Origin: an uncultured Prevotella sp.
Lineage (GTDB): Bacteria > Bacteroidota > Bacteroidia > Bacteroidales > Bacteroidaceae
Assembly (NCBI GenBank): GCA_934219025.1
Contig: CAKQDG010000084.1
Coordinates: 1 to 9,986, forward strand
Direction: 5' to 3'
DNA: 9,986 nt
Under the pieces are notes generated by a model. The model saw only the letters and a list, made by a program, of their open reading frames with translations. It did not search any database and had not been told where the DNA came from. Positions within the stretch are counted from its first letter, which is position 1; each line of letters starts with the position of its first letter. The position numbers and the translations under genes are program-made. Of the stretch, positions 6,532-9,986 are shown in pieces.

Positions 6532-9396
6532 ATGAAAACATTCCTTCATTACATAGCACAAGATATTATTGACAAATACGGCACAGACCTGTCGCATGTG
6601 GCGGTCGTGTTCCCAAACAAAAGAGCTTCACTGTTTCTCAATGAAGAACTCGCAAAATGCGCCGGAAAACCGGTGTGGGCACCTACATATCTCACTATCA
6701 GCGAATTGTTCAGAAGATACTCCACCCTGACTGTAGGTGATCCGATAAAACTCGTGTGTGAACTATATGAGAGCTATACTTCTATTACCGGTAAGGACGA
6801 AACTTTGGACCACTTCTATGACTGGGGAAAACTGCTCATCAGTGATTTTGACGATATTGACAAAAATATGGCTGACGCTAAAAATGTTTTCTCGAACATT
6901 GCCAGCCTGCATGAACTCGACGATGTTTCGTATCTTACTGACGAGCAAAAAGAACTGCTGAAGACTTTTTTCGTGAATTTCACGGATGAACACAACTCAA
7001 AGCTGAAAGAACTATTCCTGTCGCTTTGGAATAAACTGGCAGAGATATACTGCGACTTTAAGGAAAGACTCAGGAAACAGCAAATCGCATACGAGGGAAT
7101 GTTGTATCGCGATGTGATAGACAACGGGAATATAAATGTTGAGTTCGAAGAATATGTGTTCGTAGGGTTCAACCTGTTGCAAAAGGTGGAACAACAACTT
7201 TTCGGATTCCTGAAAAACGAAGGGAAAGCCGATTTTTATTGGGACTACGACAATTATTATGTAAATTCCAAACACAAAAACTCTCAAAAGGAAGCCGGGA
7301 AATATATATCGCAATACTTGAAAATTTATGGCGATAGCTTTGAAAAGGATAAAGACAAAGAAATTCATGCCAACTTTGAACAAAAGAAAAATATTTCTTT
7401 CGTTAAAGCAAAAACCGAAAATGCACAGTCTCGGTATGTAGCGCAGTGGCTAACGGAAAATGACAGATATAAAGACGGGAAGCGCACGGCAATTGTAATG
7501 TGCGACGAAGGACTGCTAAAAGGTATTGTGCATTGCATTCCGGAAAATGTGGAAAATGTTAACATAACAACCGGCTACCCGCTGGCTCAAACCCCTGTAG
7601 CTTCGTTCGTGTCGCAGATGCTCGACCTGAGGATTATAGGAAAAAGAAACGATGGAGGATTCAGAATATCTTTCGTCAGGCAACTGCTCAACCATCCATA
7701 TGCCATGTTTGTTTCCGACAATAGTTCTGTGCTGATGAAGAAACTGAAAGAAGATAAAAATCTCTTTCCGGCAACTGCAGATCTGTGTATCGACGAGGAA
7801 CTCGGGGTTTTGTTTGTCGAAACTCCAAACAATTCAGTGTTGCTCAGATGGCTTATGCAAATACTTACAATGATTGCAGCAAAAGATGCATCTCCTCTGT
7901 ATCAAGAATCCGTCTTCACAATGTACACCATAATCAACAGGCTATCGGGACTCGTGGATGGAGGAGAGCTGAAAGTAGACACAATAACTCTTCAAAGGCT
8001 GATAAAGCAACTTATTGCCACGGCAAGCATACCTTTCCATGGCGAGCCTGCCATAGGCATACAGATTATGGGGGTACTGGAGACAAGAAATCTTGATTTT
8101 GACCATATCCTTCTGTTATCGTGCAATGAAGGAAATATGCCTAAAGACATTCGCAATTCTTCATTCATCCCCTACTCTATCAGAAAAGCCTATGGACTGA
8201 CAACCGTAGACAACAAAGTTGCCATATATTCATATTACTTTCACCGATTGCTTCAGAGGGCAAAAGATGTAACGATTTTGTACAACACGTCTACGGAAAA
8301 CGGAAATCGCGGGGAGATGAGTCGTTTTATGTTACAAATGATGGTCGAAAGCTGCCACAATATCAGTATGCATTCGCTGCATGCAAACCAGAATACATGT
8401 GAGGTGAAAAATTCTGCTATAGAAAAAAACAACAGAATTATGGAAAGGCTGTATGCTACCAGCTATCTCTCGCCAACAGCCATAAACCGCTATCTATTAT
8501 GTCAGCTGAAATTCTATTTCAACTATATTCTCGGCATTAAGGAACCCGATGAAAATCTTGAAGACGGACTGACAAGCAAAGCTTTCGGAAATGTTTTTCA
8601 TAACGTATCAGAAGAATTGTATAAAGACGCATGCTCCTCGGGCAGAATGGTCACGGAGTCTGTAATCGATAAACTCGCTGAAAAAAGCAATATAGAGAAA
8701 CTCGTAGACAGAATGATAATGAGAGAGGTTTATGGAAATGACGAGAAGAGGTGGAAGAAGATAAACTATAACGGTATGCAACTTATCAGCAGGGAGGTTA
8801 TAATTAAATATGTGAAACGCCTGCTTGAAATAGACAAGAAACTTGTACCGTTCTCTATTATAGCACTTGAAGAAGAAGTGTTCGGAAAAGTGTGCATACA
8901 TACAGCCAAAGGAGATATCGAAGTGAAGGTAGGCGGACGAATTGACCGGCTTGACGCAGTAACCGACAGGACGACAGGCAAAAGACGAATACGTGTGATA
9001 GACTATAAAACAGGAGCAAGGGACATAAAAACAGCCGTGGCTAATGTCGGCGAAATATTTGATCCTACACTTGCCGGAGGCTACAAGCATACAGACTATT
9101 ATTTGCAGTCTATGTTATATTCGCTCTACGTAAGGAACAGCAATAAGTTCAATCCACAGAACTTGCCTGTAAGTCCGTCACTAATCTTTATACAGCGCTC
9201 TTTCAACGAAGATTACGATCCGACAGTATTTGTCGGAAAAGAAAAGGTTATCGATATAAAAGACTACGAAGATGAATACAACGCATATCTTGATAATCTT
9301 GTGAACGAGATTTTCAATCCTGAAATTCCGTTCACTCCCACGGTAAACACAGAAAACTGCAAGTATTGTCCGTATATAAAGCTGTGCGGGAAATAA
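6532..9396 (+). CDS. addB: AddB-like PD-(D/E)XK nuclease with Fe-S cluster signature
   Basis: 954 aa, the expected partner of the upstream AddA. The N-terminus (HVAVVFPNKRASLFLNEEL, 22-40) aligns by eye with the start of AddB-like inactivated helicase domains but lacks a Walker A P-loop, so it is probably not a motor. A second helicase-like remnant lies at 511-537 (QIMGVLETRNLDFDHILLLS, then CNEGNMP). The C-terminal nuclease carries SPTAINRYLLC (647-657), His690 in FGNVFH, Asp805 in GGRIDR, Asp824 and Lys826 in VIDYKTG, and Gln859/Tyr863 in LQSMLY. Cys657 together with Cys943, Cys946 and Cys952 (CKYCPYIKLC) gives the C-xn-C-x2-C-x5-C pattern that in AddB binds a 4Fe-4S cluster bracketing the nuclease. 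By analogy with B. subtilis AddB this subunit cuts one strand and may take part in recognising a Chi-like site; the latter is inference. It starts 12 bp after addA stops, which implies translational or transcriptional coupling. Confidence 0.9.
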   Translation: MKTFLHYIAQDIIDKYGTDLSHVAVVFPNKRASLFLNEELAKCAGKPVWAPTYLTISELFRRYSTLTVGDPIKLVCELYESYTSITGKDETLDHFYDWGKLLISDFDDIDKNMADAKNVFSNIASLHELDDVSYLTDEQKELLKTFFVNFTDEHNSKLKELFLSLWNKLAEIYCDFKERLRKQQIAYEGMLYRDVIDNGNINVEFEEYVFVGFNLLQKVEQQLFGFLKNEGKADFYWDYDNYYVNSKHKNSQKEAGKYISQYLKIYGDSFEKDKDKEIHANFEQKKNISFVKAKTENAQSRYVAQWLTENDRYKDGKRTAIVMCDEGLLKGIVHCIPENVENVNITTGYPLAQTPVASFVSQMLDLRIIGKRNDGGFRISFVRQLLNHPYAMFVSDNSSVLMKKLKEDKNLFPATADLCIDEELGVLFVETPNNSVLLRWLMQILTMIAAKDASPLYQESVFTMYTIINRLSGLVDGGELKVDTITLQRLIKQLIATASIPFHGEPAIGIQIMGVLETRNLDFDHILLLSCNEGNMPKDIRNSSFIPYSIRKAYGLTTVDNKVAIYSYYFHRLLQRAKDVTILYNTSTENGNRGEMSRFMLQMMVESCHNISMHSLHANQNTCEVKNSAIEKNNRIMERLYATSYLSPTAINRYLLCQLKFYFNYILGIKEPDENLEDGLTSKAFGNVFHNVSEELYKDACSSGRMVTESVIDKLAEKSNIEKLVDRMIMREVYGNDEKRWKKINYNGMQLISREVIIKYVKRLLEIDKKLVPFSIIALEEEVFGKVCIHTAKGDIEVKVGGRIDRLDAVTDRTTGKRRIRVIDYKTGARDIKTAVANVGEIFDPTLAGGYKHTDYYLQSMLYSLYVRNSNKFNPQNLPVSPSLIFIQRSFNEDYDPTVFVGKEKVIDIKDYEDEYNAYLDNLVNEIFNPEIPFTPTVNTENCKYCPYIKLCGK

Positions 9397-9499
9397 CATA
9401 ATTACCATAGATTACGGGAACAATCAAATATCGGGATGCGCTGAAAGTATAATAACAGTTAATAATAATTAAGAAACTAAAGTAAACATCTTCTCGGTG
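9397..9499. other. Intergenic spacer after addB, no clear terminator
   Basis: AT-rich DNA between addB and the rplU promoter. I found no GC-rich hairpin followed by a T-run, so the end of the addAB transcript is not visible; read-through into rplU or factor-dependent termination remain possible. Confidence 0.5.
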
Positions 9500-9530
9500 T
9501 TTGGTAGATATAAATAAATATGTAACTTTG
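9500..9530 (+). promoter_or_regulatory. Consensus Bacteroidetes promoter for rplU-rpmA
   Basis: TTTG at 9500-9503, a spacer of exactly 19 bp (9504-9522) and TAACTTTG at 9523-9530 match the full Bacteroidetes consensus TTTG-N19-TAnnTTTG. Transcription should start near 9534-9537, giving a leader of about 80 nt before the rplU ATG. This is the best promoter in the window, as expected for ribosomal protein genes. Confidence 0.85.
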
Positions 9531-9548
9531 CAGTCGATTTTAGTTCGT

Positions 9549-9588
9549 CAAGGCTCAAACAAGTCATAACACGAAGTTATGCGCCTTG
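9549..9588 (+). promoter_or_regulatory. Structured 5' leader of rplU, candidate autoregulatory RNA element
   Basis: Two nested perfect stems are visible in the leader. The outer stem pairs CAAGGC (9549-9554) with GCCTTG (9583-9588). The inner stem pairs CATAAC (9565-9570) with GTTATG (9576-9581) around the loop ACGAA. The 5' side between the stems has a 10-base internal loop (9555-9564) and the 3' side a single C (9582). No T-run follows, so it is not an intrinsic terminator. Ribosomal protein leaders often bind their own product, and L21 leaders are known in other phyla; whether this one is regulatory is inference. Confidence 0.5.
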
Positions 9589-9615
9589 CGGAGCAAACCC
9601 GTTTAAAGTAAAAAA

Positions 9616-9933
9616 ATGTACGCAATCGTAGAGATTAACGGTCAGCAGTTCAAAGTTGAGGAGGGCAAGAAATTGTTCGTACATCACATGCAGAACGCTG
9701 AAGAGGGTCAGACCGTAGAGTTTGACAAAGTGCTTCTCGTAGACAACGACGGAGCAGTGAAAATTGGCGCACCAACAGTAGAGGGCGCAAAAGTTGTATG
9801 TGAAGTAGTTAACCCACTCGTAAAGGGTGACAAGGTTATCGTATTCAAAATGAAGCGCAGAAAAGATGAGCGTAAACGCAACGGTCATCGTACACACTTC
9901 ACACAAATCGCAGTTAAACAAGTAATCGCTTAA
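9616..9933 (+). CDS. rplU: 50S ribosomal protein L21
   Basis: 105 aa, the normal length for bacterial L21, a 23S rRNA-binding protein of the large subunit. It opens [20 protein letters not shown], the conserved L21 N-terminus, has the [19 protein letters not shown] core (residues 40-58) and ends with the basic signature [20 protein letters not shown] (78-97). The start is preceded by an A-rich stretch (aaagtaaaaaa) rather than a Shine-Dalgarno. It is followed 20 bp later by rpmA, the near-universal partner. Codon choice is visibly more uniform than in addAB, as expected for a highly expressed gene. Confidence 0.98.
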   Translation: MYAIVEINGQQFKVEEGKKLFVHHMQNAEEGQTVEFDKVLLVDNDGAVKIGAPTVEGAKVVCEVVNPLVKGDKVIVFKMKRRKDERKRNGHRTHFTQIAVKQVIA

Positions 9934-9936
9934 AAA

Positions 9937-9943
9937 AAGGAGG
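9937..9943 (+). promoter_or_regulatory. Shine-Dalgarno sequence of rpmA
   Basis: AAGGAGG lies 10 bases before the rpmA ATG. It is a full-strength anti-16S match in a window where the other starts have none. It may ensure re-initiation after rplU and equal output of L27. Confidence 0.8.
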
Positions 9944-9953
9944 ACTAAGAGAA

Positions 9954-9986
9954 ATGGCACATAAAAAAGGTGTAGGTAGTTCTAAG
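9954..9986 (+). CDS. rpmA: 50S ribosomal protein L27, first 11 codons (runs off right edge)
   Basis: The visible peptide MAHKKGVGSSK is the highly conserved L27 start without the N-terminal extension that Firmicutes remove by proteolysis. L27's N-terminal tail reaches the peptidyl-transferase centre and supports tRNA placement. The position directly after rplU and the strong ribosome-binding site confirm the call. The rest of the gene is outside the window. Confidence 0.93.
   Translation, partial: MAHKKGVGSSK

Noticed and set aside
8608..9090. Minus-strand open frame of 160 codons inside addB
   Set aside because: It is a shadow of the AddB nuclease domain, which carries intact catalytic motifs on the plus strand.

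Overview
The window looks like chromosomal DNA of a Bacteroidales bacterium, most likely Prevotella or a close relative. Three things point there. Two promoter-like sites match the Bacteroidetes consensus (TTTG, about 19 bp, TAnnTTTG). Most starts lack a Shine-Dalgarno sequence. The proteins are Bacteroidetes-type versions of their families: a DUF5686-like outer-membrane protein, an AddA/AddB-type helicase-nuclease pair, and L21/L27. The genus is an inference from sequence character, not a database result.

Layout. Positions 1-653 (minus strand) hold the 5' two-thirds or so of a porin-like outer-membrane beta-barrel gene that runs off the left edge; it has a clear signal peptide and a promoter candidate at 774-805. 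Positions 654-1254 are a divergent, AT-rich intergenic region with no convincing gene. It ends in a tandem heptamer repeat (attcttc, four perfect copies) lying directly against a TAACTTTG promoter box. Positions 1255-9396 (plus strand) hold three closely spaced genes: a 667-aa DUF5686-like outer-membrane protein with a GTG start, a 1079-aa AddA/RecB-like UvrD-family helicase-nuclease, and a 954-aa AddB-like nuclease with a four-cysteine iron-sulfur signature. Gaps are 21 and 12 bp, so one transcript is likely. After a 219-bp gap with a textbook promoter and a structured leader come rplU (L21) and the first 11 codons of rpmA (L27).

How they work together. AddA and AddB should form the cell's RecBCD-equivalent: ATP-driven unwinding by AddA, one nuclease domain in each subunit, and an Fe-S-stabilised AddB nuclease, producing 3' single strands for RecA and degrading unprotected linear DNA. 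L21 and L27 belong to the large ribosomal subunit and are almost always adjacent. The link between an envelope protein and the repair nuclease is positional only.

I did not see a CRISPR array, insertion sequence, integrase, tRNA, rRNA or clear defence island. The window is mostly housekeeping. The best leads are regulatory: the heptamer repeat at the DUF5686-addAB promoter, the apparent leaderless GTG start there, and the hairpin leader of rplU.
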